64,000 nucleotides of DNA. It comes from Haladaptatus sp. R4 (lineage in GTDB: Archaea > Halobacteriota > Halobacteria > Halobacteriales > Haladaptataceae). This document shows positions 39,839 through 49,100 of this stretch, piece after piece. Both the position numbers and the translations under genes were made by a program. The stretch's first letter is position 1. Every line of letters begins with the position of its first letter. The stretch is from assembly GCF_001625445.1 (NCBI RefSeq), contig NZ_LWHG01000033.1, forward strand, positions 62,001-126,000, read 5' to 3'. The notes under the pieces are model-generated. The model was not told where the DNA came from and made no database searches. It saw only the letters and a list, made by a program, of their open reading frames with translations.

Positions 39839-40561
39839 ATCTCATGAGCACTTGGTAAGATAATTAATCTTTTGGGATATCATAATCTGCAACAATTATT
39901 GTCGTCTTTTTGAATGGACTGATCTTTAATGGAATTATTGTGATAGGAATGGATCACTAATTATTGATGAGGTATGGATGACATGATTGCCGCAGAAAGC
40001 TAAGCATTCGTCGTTGTTATTTCATAGATTATATTCGATTTTATGGCGTGCATACTCAAGATCTTGAATTATTATTTAAATATTGGTCATTTGGGGAGTT
40101 TTAAGCAGCGACAGTTGAGCGAACAAACAATATTGACGATTTTATTCATGTGGATAAGATTTGGGAGATCGACTGAGTGTAATTAACGAGGGAACAACCA
40201 ATAACGAGAGGTCAATCTTCGTGCCAAACGCGCATAAAAATGGGATGGCCAACGCAACGTCAAATTGCGATAAGTTCAAGAGTTGATCCGGTACGGGTCT
40301 CGTCAAAAGGACGTTCGGGAAGTAATCTTCTCGGTCACCTAGCGACTATTTCTGAGGATCAAGACCGCACCGAGTTTCGCAGGCTTCGATGGTAGTAGCA
40401 CAGGCAATGACTCTCTTGTGATTGTAGTCGCACCGACACCAGACACACCGTTAGTCGAACCTATGCTCCGTTTTCTTCACTCCGAAACTCTCTCTCTCTC
40501 TATCTGATGTCATCGGCTTTCACATCGTAACATTTAGGCTGGGAATGAAGAGATTAGTGGT
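39839..40561. other. Gene-free stretch upstream of FGE gene
   Basis: About 720 bp with no supported gene. 39840-40160 is AT-rich. A run of CT repeats occurs at about 40488-40502. GC rises towards the formylglycine-generating enzyme gene, consistent with a boundary between DNA segments of different origin. Confidence 0.4.
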
Positions 40562-41569
40562 ATGACTGATGACGATCCGGCGTGCTGTGCTGCCTCTCGG
40601 GGCGAGAACGCTCCACCGCCTGTGGAGGAGTGTATAGACTCCGCCACCATTCATCGTTCAACGACAAATCCAGCGACAACGAAGGACAATCGTACGGCGA
40701 GGATGACCAGATTAAACGGTGGAACATTTACCATGGGGACGGATTCAGACATTGGATTCTCAGCCGACGGGGAAGGACCTGCTCGCGATGTGATCGTGGA
40801 TCCGTTCTACATCGACAAGTATGCCGTGACAAACGTGCAGTTCCTGAAGTTCGTCCGGGAAACAGGATACACAACGGACGCAGAGAGATATGGTTGGTCG
40901 TTCGTTTTCCAGGACTTCCTCACGGACAAGGCGCACGCTTACGTACTTCAGAACGTCAACGATACTCCATGGTGGGTCGCCGTTGAGGGGGCACTCTGGT
41001 TTCGACCGTACGGCCCTGGGTCCAACGTGATAGAGGATGATTTGCTGAAACACCCAGTGACGCATGTTTCTTGGCAGGACGCCGCGGCCTACGCCGACTG
41101 GGCTGGCAAGCGTCTCCCCACGGAGGCCGAATGGGAGTATGCCGCTCGTGGCGGTCTCAAGGATAAGTGCTACCCATGGGGTGACGAACTGAAGCCAGAC
41201 GGTAAACACCGGTGTAACATCTGGCAGGGAGAGTTTCCCGAACGTAATCTCGCCGAGGACGGGTACCACAAGACCGCACCTGTGAACGAGTTTGAACCCA
41301 ACGGACATGGTCTTTACAATGTTTCCGGCAACGTATGGGAGTGGTGCGCCGACTGGTTCAGCGCTAAATACCATACAATAGATGCATACGATCATGACAA
41401 CCCAACTGGTCCCGATAAGGGCGACGAGCGCGTGATGCGTGGCGGATCGTATCTCTGTCATCGGTCTTGGTGTAACCGTTATCGAGTTGCCGCTAGATCG
41501 AAAAACACGCCCGACAGCTCAACCGGAAACATCGGCTTCCGATGTGTTGTCGACGCAGCCACTGAATGA
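40562..41569 (+). CDS. Formylglycine-generating enzyme (sulfatase maturation)
   Basis: 335 residues. It has the SUMF1/FGE-sulfatase fold: [78 protein letters not shown] and [20 protein letters not shown]. The two copper-binding, redox-active cysteines are present at Cys299 and Cys304, spaced as in authentic aerobic FGEs. The segment [14 protein letters not shown], typical of true FGEs rather than other SUMF1-fold proteins, is also conserved. It should oxidise the signature Cys of the linked sulfatases to formylglycine using O2. The N-terminus contains CCAASR, itself resembling a sulfatase motif. No signal peptide, so it acts in the cytoplasm like its likely clients. Confidence 0.93.
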   Translation: MTDDDPACCAASRGENAPPPVEECIDSATIHRSTTNPATTKDNRTARMTRLNGGTFTMGTDSDIGFSADGEGPARDVIVDPFYIDKYAVTNVQFLKFVRETGYTTDAERYGWSFVFQDFLTDKAHAYVLQNVNDTPWWVAVEGALWFRPYGPGSNVIEDDLLKHPVTHVSWQDAAAYADWAGKRLPTEAEWEYAARGGLKDKCYPWGDELKPDGKHRCNIWQGEFPERNLAEDGYHKTAPVNEFEPNGHGLYNVSGNVWEWCADWFSAKYHTIDAYDHDNPTGPDKGDERVMRGGSYLCHRSWCNRYRVAARSKNTPDSSTGNIGFRCVVDAATE

Positions 41570-41594
41570 GACACCCCCATTTTCCAGCGTGTTC

Positions 41595-41852
41595 ATGATG
41601 CGAGGGGCACGAGATCAGGCGTTTTACCCGGAGACCTACTTCCTCCTGCATGACGTAGTGACGTTCGAACGGGAGATGAGAACTTCGAAAGATCTCGATT
41701 TTAACCACCTCCGGAAACACATTAGGCCGGCTCATCCCACATTTCTCGAACTCGCTGATCGCCTTGGCATCTTCATCTGGGAGGAGAAAGCCAATTCATC
41801 TATCTACAGCGTCCGATCAAAAACCGAAATCCGCGAGTTGGTGTCGTCGTAA
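41595..41852 (+). pseudogene. Internal fragment of a GH2 glycosidase
   Basis: About 86 residues. RGARDQAFYPETYFLLHDVV, FNHLRKHIRPAHPTFLELAD and IFIWEEKANSSIYSVRSK align with residues about 295-380 of the two intact GH2 proteins in this window. Neither the N-terminal sugar-binding domain nor the catalytic Glu regions are present, and the frame ends shortly after. It directly follows the FGE gene. It is a relic of a third GH2 paralog. Confidence 0.85.
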
Positions 41853-41907
41853 CACCACCGAGTCAGGAGTATACCCCGGTGCTGCAGACCCCAGTCGGCA
41901 ATCATCC

Positions 41908-43392
41908 TCACCAGGGTGCTTTCCTCTGGGGCAACGGATCGACCGCGCCGGAGAGTCGGTTAACTAGCCGATTGAGCAGCTCCCGTTTGACGTCGGCGTA
42001 AGCCGGGTCGTTCCATCGGTTGTTCCGTTCGACGGGGTCCTCAGTGAGATCATAGAGTTCGCCGACGCCGTCTCCCCGAACATGGACGAGTTTGTACCGG
42101 TCGGTCCTCAGCATCGTCGCTTGCGCGATAGCTTCGTTCTCGAGTTCGTCGTCAGCGTCGAGGGACAGCGAAGCTCTCCGTTCGTCGATATGCAGCTCAC
42201 TGAGAACCGACTCACGGTGCCGTTCAAGTGGTTCGTCGCCGTAGAGTCGTGGCCAGAGTGATTCTGCTTGCATGCCCGGATGCGGCTCCTCGCCAGCGGC
42301 TTCAAGCAGCGTGGGCGCGAGGTCGGACAGTTCGACCAACGCGTTGGTCTCGATGCCAGTTGGAAGCTCCGTCGGCCAGGAGATGATCAGCGGAACCCGG
42401 ACGGACGGCTCGTAAAAGTAAGGTCCCTTGAGGTAGATACCGTGGTCGCCGAGTAGTTCCCCGTGATCGGAGGTGAAGATCACGATAGTGTCCTCGCGCT
42501 GGTCCGTTCGTTCCAGTGCGTCGAGTAGTTGGCCAACTTGGTCGTCAATCAGGTCGCACATTGCCCAGTACGCCGCCCGGAGCAGACGATGGTCATTGTC
42601 GTCCATCTCCGGAAATGGGAATAGACCGGGCGTATTGTATGCATGGCGGTGGTCTTGGCGCTGGAAGACCGGTTTGTCGTCCAGTTCGCCCGATTCGTAA
42701 TTTGGTAGCGGTATCTCGTCGAGCCGATCGAGGTAACGTTCGAGGTATTCCTGTGGCGGATCGAACGGATGGTGGGGATCGAACATGTTGACCGAGAACA
42801 GCCAGGGCTCGTCAAAGTCCTCGTTCGCCTCGACGAACTCGACGCCTTTCTCGGTGCACCACGTCGTCTGGTGATGTTGTGCCGGGACTGACGTGGTCAC
42901 ATACTCAGAGTCCCGAACAGGCGTCCGCTCGAACTCGACGTTTCGGCTGGCAAGCCACTGGTAGTACTCGTTGGTCGGCCAGTGTCGTTGAGTGTCGTGC
43001 GACCAGTGGAACTGGGCGTAACCGTCGTCGATTCGCCGTTCCATCATTGGTCGTTCTTCCTCTTTTTCCGGGTTGCAGTTCGAGATATGGAGCTTGCCGG
43101 ACAACCCGCACGTGTATCCGTTGTCTGCCAACTGCGCAGTGACCAGCGTCTCCTCAGTAGGGATTGATTGGCCATTCTGTCGGACCCCGTTCGTACGAGG
43201 ATATCTTCCAGTCAAGAAACTTGCACGGCTCGGTGTACAAACAGGGCTCTGACAGTAACAGCGGTCGAACCGGACGCCATCATTTGACAACTGGTCGATG
43301 TTTGGCGTGTCAACAAATTCGTTACCGTAGCAGCCGAGCGTGTCGAAGCGTTGTTGATCAGTACATATCCAGAGGATGTTTGGATGTGTCAT
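41908..43392 (-). CDS. Type I sulfatase (cytoplasmic)
   Basis: 494 residues from the ATG at 43390-43392. It starts at once with NILWICTDQQRFDTLGCYGN, with no signal peptide. The signature CTPSRASFLTGR has Cys52 as the formylglycine precursor. LSGKLHISNC and FTSDHGELLGDHGIYLKGPY give further active-site and metal-site residues. The C-terminal region has LRTDRYKLVHV and ELYDLTEDPVERNN. It is convergent with the FGE gene. Differences from the other three sulfatases along most of the chain suggest different sulfate positions or sugars. Confidence 0.94.
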   Translation of the reverse strand: MTHPNILWICTDQQRFDTLGCYGNEFVDTPNIDQLSNDGVRFDRCYCQSPVCTPSRASFLTGRYPRTNGVRQNGQSIPTEETLVTAQLADNGYTCGLSGKLHISNCNPEKEEERPMMERRIDDGYAQFHWSHDTQRHWPTNEYYQWLASRNVEFERTPVRDSEYVTTSVPAQHHQTTWCTEKGVEFVEANEDFDEPWLFSVNMFDPHHPFDPPQEYLERYLDRLDEIPLPNYESGELDDKPVFQRQDHRHAYNTPGLFPFPEMDDNDHRLLRAAYWAMCDLIDDQVGQLLDALERTDQREDTIVIFTSDHGELLGDHGIYLKGPYFYEPSVRVPLIISWPTELPTGIETNALVELSDLAPTLLEAAGEEPHPGMQAESLWPRLYGDEPLERHRESVLSELHIDERRASLSLDADDELENEAIAQATMLRTDRYKLVHVRGDGVGELYDLTEDPVERNNRWNDPAYADVKRELLNRLVNRLSGAVDPLPQRKAPW

Positions 43393-44251
43393 CTATCGAA
43401 GAACCAGTTACGAGATTACACCTTAATGGTTTCGGAGAGTGAGATTGGTGGATACCAACCTTCATGAAAAGAGGTGGTGGAGCTTTACCGAGTAATGGTT
43501 CTGAGACGACAGTGAACGCATAAATCGCGACCACTCGGTGCTCTGTCGCCGTCGTGGCGTCAGACAGGATTGTGACACAAGCGTTTTTCGTCTTGTTTAG
43601 AGACAAGATATCAAAGTCATGAGTGGTTGACGCTGGTTTCAAAGCTTCTAACGACGTATTTCAGAACCAGTTCTCGGAGCTGACCAAACCAGGTTCACAA
43701 GAAAGATCGTCGCCATATTTGTGTCGGAGCGCGAAAAACGTGGTTCAAACGTTGTTAGCAAACACATCATTATACGTTGTTTACGACGCCATACCTACCG
43801 AATTCGCGGTACTTAATTACGAATATGATATTTCTGCAAGCAATTTTTGACGAAAGAGGCACCAGATTCTCATATAGAGGTTCCGCTTGCGCGTAATCAA
43901 AGTGGTAAAATTGGGCAGTTCAACCAGTTCTACGGGTTTGGCGACAATGCCGTGCATCTCGTGGAACACGTCCAGTAACCGTTCGATACATCTGCTCCAG
44001 ATACTCGTGGGGCTGTGAATCGCCACGATTATCCAGTCTGCGGTGCCTCCGGCACCGTCTTCTAACTGTGGACCTGGCTCGACGACGACAGCTCTTTGAG
44101 CAAGCGAGATTAGCTTAGATATTTTCCGCTCTTACTAACGTCTTTACACGACCCTACAAAGTGGTCTTCGATCTCGTTCGGTGGTACAAATGAGCAATAC
44201 GGGATGGAGGTACACTGTCCACCACGAATATGACAGCGAGAGAGAACCGAC
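43393..44251. other. Intergenic region with transposase debris
   Basis: About 0.86 kb between two sulfatase genes. The right half holds an IS5-like transposase remnant (listed separately). No intact gene was seen in the rest. Confidence 0.45.
43817..44026 (-). pseudogene. Transposase N-terminal remnant (IS5-like)
   Basis: A reverse-strand frame of about 69 residues contains HEMHGIVAKPVELVELPNFT and a TLITRKRNLYMRIW segment. This resembles the N-terminal region of haloarchaeal IS5-type transposases, where an acidic helix, an L(T/V)ELPxFTT block and CTRKQ occur. No catalytic DDE block is visible. It is a degraded insertion remnant; the family assignment is tentative. Confidence 0.4.
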
Positions 44252-45999
44252 CTACTCGGACACTGCCGGAATTTCGATTTCGTCGGAGACCGGCACGTCG
44301 TTGCGTTCGGCCCAATCCAGCCACCGCTCGGCGAGGTCACGTACTCGCTCCAGACAGTCGCCAGCGAGATCGGTCGTCTCGGTGGGGTCGGTTGAGAGGT
44401 CGTACAGTTCCCACTGATGGGCGGGAACGCCGTCGGTGCCCCCGAAGTTCTTCCCAACGAGCTTCCACGGCCCGTTTCGATAGGCGGCGTTGCCCTCGTG
44501 TTCCCAGGCGATGTCACGGTCACCGGATGGCTCGCCCTCGGTCAACAGATCTGCCAGACTTTCGCTAGTCTCGTCAAGGTCCGCCACTTGGTAGGAATTC
44601 CCATTGGCTGCCGTCCACGAGTCTGGGAGGTCGATGTCAAGCAGATCCAAGAACGTCGGCACGAAGTCTCTGGAACTGCCGACGCTCTTGACGATCCCGT
44701 CCCGTAGATCGTCGGCGAGACCTGACCAGTCGACGACAAGCGGCGACCTGACTCCGCCCTCGTGGCCGAAGTGCTTGTAGAGTCGATACGGCGTGCTTCC
44801 AGCGGTGGACCAGCCAGCGCCGTACTTGAGGCCCTGGTCGGCAGCGGCCGTTCCCATGTCCGCGAGCGACTCGTCCGAACGCGGCCCGTCATCGGCTCCG
44901 TGACCGAACTCGTGCCACTCGTAGCACGCCCCGTTGTCGGACATGAAGAGTACAATTGTGTTCTCCCGCTGACCGTGCTCAACCAGGTCGTCGAGTATGC
45001 GACCGACGTTCCGATCGATCATCTCGACCATTGCTGCGAACACAGCCATGCGCCGTGCCAGATCAGTCTGACGCTCTGCCGAGAGAGAGTCCCACGCTCT
45101 CACCTGATGAGTATCCCAGTCCTCGCGAGCGGGTACGTCACTTCGCGGGGGTAAAACGATGTCGTCGGGAACAACGCCACGCTCGATCATCCGCTGAAGA
45201 CGGTCCTCTCGAATCACGTCCCACCCCGCCTCGTAGGTCTCGACATACTCTTCGATCAGCGACTGCGGGGCTGCCAATGGGAAGTGTGGTGCGCCGTAGG
45301 CGAGGTACAGGAAGAACGGCTGTCGCCCCTCGCTTTCGTCCTGAGAGCGGTCGTATTCGAGGAAGTCGATTGCATAGTCCGTGATGGCGTCAGTCTGATA
45401 GAACGTTTCTCCCTGTTCGTACTCGGTCGATTTCGGGTCGTGCTGGTAGGAGCGTTCTTCGACGGCGTCCGATAGGAGTCGGTAGGTGTCTGAGGAGTGG
45501 GAGAGCAAGCAGGTATCGGGGTCCCACGGCGACTCGGCATACCCAGTAAATCGGAACGAGTGATCGAAGCCGCGGACCCGCGGTCCCGGGGGGCGTCCGA
45601 TTCGCCGAAGTTTGCCGTCGAACCCAGGTGCCACTTTCCCGAGTGGTACGTTCGGTACCCCTCCTTGCCGAGTAGTTCCGGTAGGAAAACGTGATTCTGC
45701 CGCAGTTCGCCGTCCCCAGTCAGTACGTCGAAACCCAGACGATGGTTCGTGTGACCGGTCATGATCGATGCTCGCGTCGGCGAACAGCGTGGCTGGACGT
45801 AGAAGTCGCGAAACTGTACACCACTCTCGGCAATGTCGTCGACGTTAGGTGTCGATATCTCGCCCCCGTAACAGCCGAGGTCGCTGTATCCCAGGTCGTC
45901 GACAAGGGCGAGGACGACATTCGGCCGGTTATCCTCGCTCGTTGATGGTGCTGCCGTCGTTTCTGACCGATCAGCGGTGTCCGAGGAGTTGTCAGTCAT
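44252..45999 (-). pseudogene. Type I sulfatase gene with a frameshift
   Basis: Two overlapping frames together give a full sulfatase of about 580 residues. The N-terminal frame (from the ATG at 45997-45999) has RPNVVLALVDDLGYSDLGCY, the signature CSPTRASIMTG with Cys72, and HSGKWHLGS. The frame then shifts, and the second frame continues with RGFDHSFRFTGYAESPWD, FFLYLAYGAPHFPLAAPQ, IVLFMSDNGACYEW and ELYDLSTDPTETTDL to the stop at 44252. The break is between about 45560 and 45625; loss of one base in the C/G run near 45592 would explain it. Either a real inactivating mutation or a sequencing error in a homopolymer. No signal peptide. Confidence 0.88.
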
Positions 46000-46460
46000 C
46001 GGTAGACACCGCTCTTGTTTGCCAAATCAGCTGTCGGTACGCCTTGCTTCAGAGCCTCACGAAACATGAGTTAACATTTCACAGACAGACCATAAATATG
46101 TACCGTTCCTCTCAGTATCGACGGTAAGAACGTCTCACCAGCCAGATCTGATACAGTCAATCACGAATATGGTGCGACGTCGCATCAGAAAATGCCTAAC
46201 TATCAGAAATGAACAATTCCGAGACACAGCAGAAGTCGATGCTGCCCGTAGTGCTAACTGGAGAATTCTTCGAACGGGCTGTGGCCCAGTAGCGGTTGCA
46301 CACGATCGGTAACAGAGGAACCATCCGCCTCATGTGACGCACTTCTCCCTCTCCGTCGGATTCTCCGAATCGGTGGGCATATTTGTTGTGTGATAGTCTA
46401 CGCTAAATCAATCATGGCACCATTCCCATACGTTCCCCAAAACGTTGTATAGACCGGCAC
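46000..46460. other. Gene-free stretch
   Basis: About 460 bp between the frameshifted sulfatase and the IS6-family element. No coding frame with recognisable sequence was seen. It should hold the sulfatase promoter on its left side. Confidence 0.4.
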
Positions 46461-47201
46461 GGCACTGTCTAGTCAACGATTCTGCACCTCCTCGACAGGC
46501 GTGCGGTTGTCAAGCGCTTGATTCGGTCGCTGGAAATTATAGTAGTAGACGAAGGCGGCGAGCCAGCGCACAGCGCTGCTCGGGCGCCCATCTACGTCTG
46601 ATGAAATCGGTCGATTCGAATGGTGAGCGTCTGGAACCACTTTTCGATCAGATTCCGATCGACGTAGTCGAGGTGACCACGCAGATCGCACCGCGCTCGC
46701 GCGGTCAAATGTCCCATCCCGTCGACGAGAAACGTCGTCTCAGAGAAGTCGTGTTTCTTGGCCAGCTGGCCGAGAAACGCGGCGGCTGGGTTCCGTTCCC
46801 TGCAGCTCTGAAACGACCGCACCGAGCAGCAGTTTCGTCTCAATATCGATCGCGGCGTACAGCCAGTGCTGCTTGGTACCTATTTTCACCGCTGTTTCGT
46901 CGACCGCGACCCGCGACGGCGAAGCCGTCAGAGGGTCTGGGGTGGCCTCCACAGTGCAGTGAACCCACTGCCACACCGCTTGATGTGACCGGACCACACC
47001 GAACTGCTCGAGCGCGGCGGCCGTCTCACGAAGCGAGATTCCTGTCGAGTGAAGTCGCACCGCGAGCGCTCTCAGGGCACTCGCGGTGCTCTCGTCGTCC
47101 CAGCATTCAAGCGGATTCGAATCCAGAGAGACAGTGAACGGTTCTTGGGCAGCCCTAACATCTGTCTCCAAGAACTGTTCGTTCTTTGCCTAGACAGTGC
47201 C
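46461..47201 (-). mobile_element. IS6-family insertion sequence (degenerate)
   Basis: About 741 bp bounded by terminal inverted repeats: GGCACTGTCTAG at 46461-46472 and its complement at 47190-47201. The match extends imperfectly inwards (CAA then GA). The interior holds one IS6-type transposase frame broken by frameshifts. Size and single gene fit IS6. No clean 8-bp target duplication is visible at the edges, so one flank may have been rearranged after insertion. It lies between two sulfatase genes and cuts the 5' end of the zinc-ribbon gene to its right. Confidence 0.8.
46473..47171 (-). pseudogene. IS6-family transposase, frameshifted
   Basis: Three successive reverse frames read as one IS6 transposase of about 230 residues. 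The N-terminal part (LRALAVRLHSTGISLRETAA, HQAVWQWVH) leads to the first catalytic Asp in SRVAVDETAVKIG. The second frame has FLVDGMGHL with the next Asp, then RNLIEKWFQTLTIRIDRF with the catalytic Glu. The third frame ends FVYYYNFQRPNQALDNRTPV. Frame changes fall near 46740-46845 and 46600-46690, so no intact protein is made from this copy. It could move only with a helper transposase. Confidence 0.82.
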
Positions 47202-47518
47202 ACGGCAACGAATATCTCATCCTCTCTAATGAAACGGACGGGGGAGAGAGGGAATCGTGGCTTACACGGCCGGTAGCCATCGCAGAGATTGCCGCAGGAG
47301 AGCTGCTCGAAAGTACGTCCATACCAAATCACGAGCGAGCCCCGTCCGCCTATATTTTTGGAATGTTTTTACGATCGTGCCCTTCATGTGGAGCAGACGT
47401 AATCCAAGAAAACGCGGGAAGTTGCTGTGGTCCTTCACAACGAGGTCCTGATGGTGAACCGTTGAAAGCGTTCGTCTGTAAGAATTGCTCTGTTCAGCTC
47501 TTTGTTTTTGAAAGATAG
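47202..47518 (+). pseudogene. Zinc-ribbon protein truncated by the IS6 element
   Basis: About 105 residues remain, beginning HGNEYLILSNETDGGERESW. The C-terminus has two Cys pairs (CPSCGADVIQE, then FVCKNCSVQLFVFE), consistent with a small zinc ribbon. The frame is open back to a TTG at 47186, but that codon lies inside the insertion sequence. The original start therefore seems to have been lost. I do not recognise the family. It is tail-to-tail with the sulfatase at 47527, leaving only 8 bp. Confidence 0.55.
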
Positions 47519-47526
47519 GGCCTCGT

Positions 47527-48924
47527 TTAGCGCACGTTGGGGGCTTCAAACGGCTCTGTATATGGGTGGAGAACATCTTGCTTGTCGACGACAGCACCGT
47601 CAGGCTTAGAAACGGCTCCTTCAAGAAGTGGGTCGTTGGTCCGCTCCATCCAGTTTCTCAAGCGATTTCGAAGATCTTCGTAGACGTCCTCGTATCTGGA
47701 ATCGTCTACAAGGTTATTTCGCTCGGTTGGGTCGTGAAACAGGTCATAGAGTGCCTCGGTAGGGGGCTGTTGCTCGAAGAATCCAAGATCGAGGAAGAAT
47801 TGTTTCGTTGGCCCGTTGTCCGTGTTTGGGGCGACGTGCTGATCGTAGTTTTCGTCGAATCGCCGAACATACCGGTACCGTTCTGTTCGGATAGATCGCT
47901 TTGGCTCGTATGCAGCATGATACGTAACCTCGCTGAAGACCTCGTTCCGAATCGAGTCAACGGTGCCGTGGAGTAACGGAAGTATCGATTCGCCTTCTAC
48001 CCAATCTGGAACCGGTAATCCAAGAAAGTCACAGAAGGTGGGGAATAGGTCGATTTGAGAGACGAGTTCGTCCACGATGGTTCCTCGTTGCAAATCCGCT
48101 TCATCGGGGAACCGGGCAATCAACGAAATCCCGGTGCCCCCTTCCGAGAGATTGCACTTCATCGTTGGAAATGGGATTCCGTGATCGGTCGTGAATAAAA
48201 ATAGTGTCTCTTCGAGTTGGTTCGTCGCAGTAAGCGTATCGATTATCCGACCGACGCATGTATCGACGTACTGAGCTAGAACGTGGTACGCAGCCATCTC
48301 CTCCCGTACTGGTGGAACATCGGGTAATGGTTTCGGTGGCCCCACGTAGTTCGAATCCATTACGTCTTGGTCAAGTGGCAACGGCTGGTGGGTATTGTCG
48401 AGCCCAACCGAAAGGAAAAACGGGCGATCGGCGTTCTTAGTGCTGGATTCTTGAAGATAGTTAACTGCAGCCTCGGTGATTGCGAGATCGTGTCGAGTAT
48501 GGTCGTGATCGATCGGTAGTTCGCCAATTGCTGACTCGTCACCCTCAAGAACACGGTCGTAGCCTAATACTCCTCCAACGTTGACTCCCTCCTGGGCTGA
48601 TGTTGCGATTTCGTGTTGCTGGCCGGCGAGTACCGTTTCGAATCCCTGGTGCGAGAGATAGTTCGCAAGGTGATGATCGTAGTTATCTATTTCAAACCCA
48701 CGGTGGGCTAATCCGATTAGTCCATTTGAGTGTGGACTGGAGCCAGTGAGAAGTGCCCCTCGACTTGGTGAACAGGTTGGTGCAGCGCAGTATGCATTCC
48801 TGAAAAGGGTCCCTTCATTGGCGAGTCGCTGTAGGTTTGGTGTATCTATATCATGGCCATAGGGGCCTATGTATCGACCAGTATCGTCTGTGTGAACGAT
48901 TACGATATTTGGATCCGTGCTCAT
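47527..48924 (-). CDS. Type I sulfatase (cytoplasmic)
   Basis: 465 residues from the ATG at 48922-48924, beginning NIVIVHTDDTGRYIGPYGHD with no signal peptide. The signature CSPSRGALLTG has Cys51 as the formylglycine precursor. LAGQQHEIATS replaces the usual GKWH motif, so the active-site His is kept in a changed context. The second metal site LFTTDHGIPFPTMKCNLSEG is typical of heparan N-sulfatase-like and related families. The tail has LYDLFHDPTERNNL. The fourth sulfatase in the window. Confidence 0.93.
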   Translation of the reverse strand: MSTDPNIVIVHTDDTGRYIGPYGHDIDTPNLQRLANEGTLFRNAYCAAPTCSPSRGALLTGSSPHSNGLIGLAHRGFEIDNYDHHLANYLSHQGFETVLAGQQHEIATSAQEGVNVGGVLGYDRVLEGDESAIGELPIDHDHTRHDLAITEAAVNYLQESSTKNADRPFFLSVGLDNTHQPLPLDQDVMDSNYVGPPKPLPDVPPVREEMAAYHVLAQYVDTCVGRIIDTLTATNQLEETLFLFTTDHGIPFPTMKCNLSEGGTGISLIARFPDEADLQRGTIVDELVSQIDLFPTFCDFLGLPVPDWVEGESILPLLHGTVDSIRNEVFSEVTYHAAYEPKRSIRTERYRYVRRFDENYDQHVAPNTDNGPTKQFFLDLGFFEQQPPTEALYDLFHDPTERNNLVDDSRYEDVYEDLRNRLRNWMERTNDPLLEGAVSKPDGAVVDKQDVLHPYTEPFEAPNVR

Positions 48925-49100
48925 CCGTGCCTAGTTTCGTTTTGTTATTCCAGTATATTCTTTCCGCTCTTAGGTAGAGGATTGTTGGTCTGTTCTCAGC
49001 AGTAGCTGGAAGTCACAGCGGACAAGGGTGACGCGTTAGGGTCTAGCGCAAGTTCTTGACCTTTGGGCGCGTATTTCTCTGAATAGGAGCGCGACGAGCT

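Noticed and set aside
40488-40502. CT microsatellite upstream of the FGE gene as a phase-variation switch
   Set aside because: The run is short and lies outside the coding frame; nothing shows an effect on promoter spacing.
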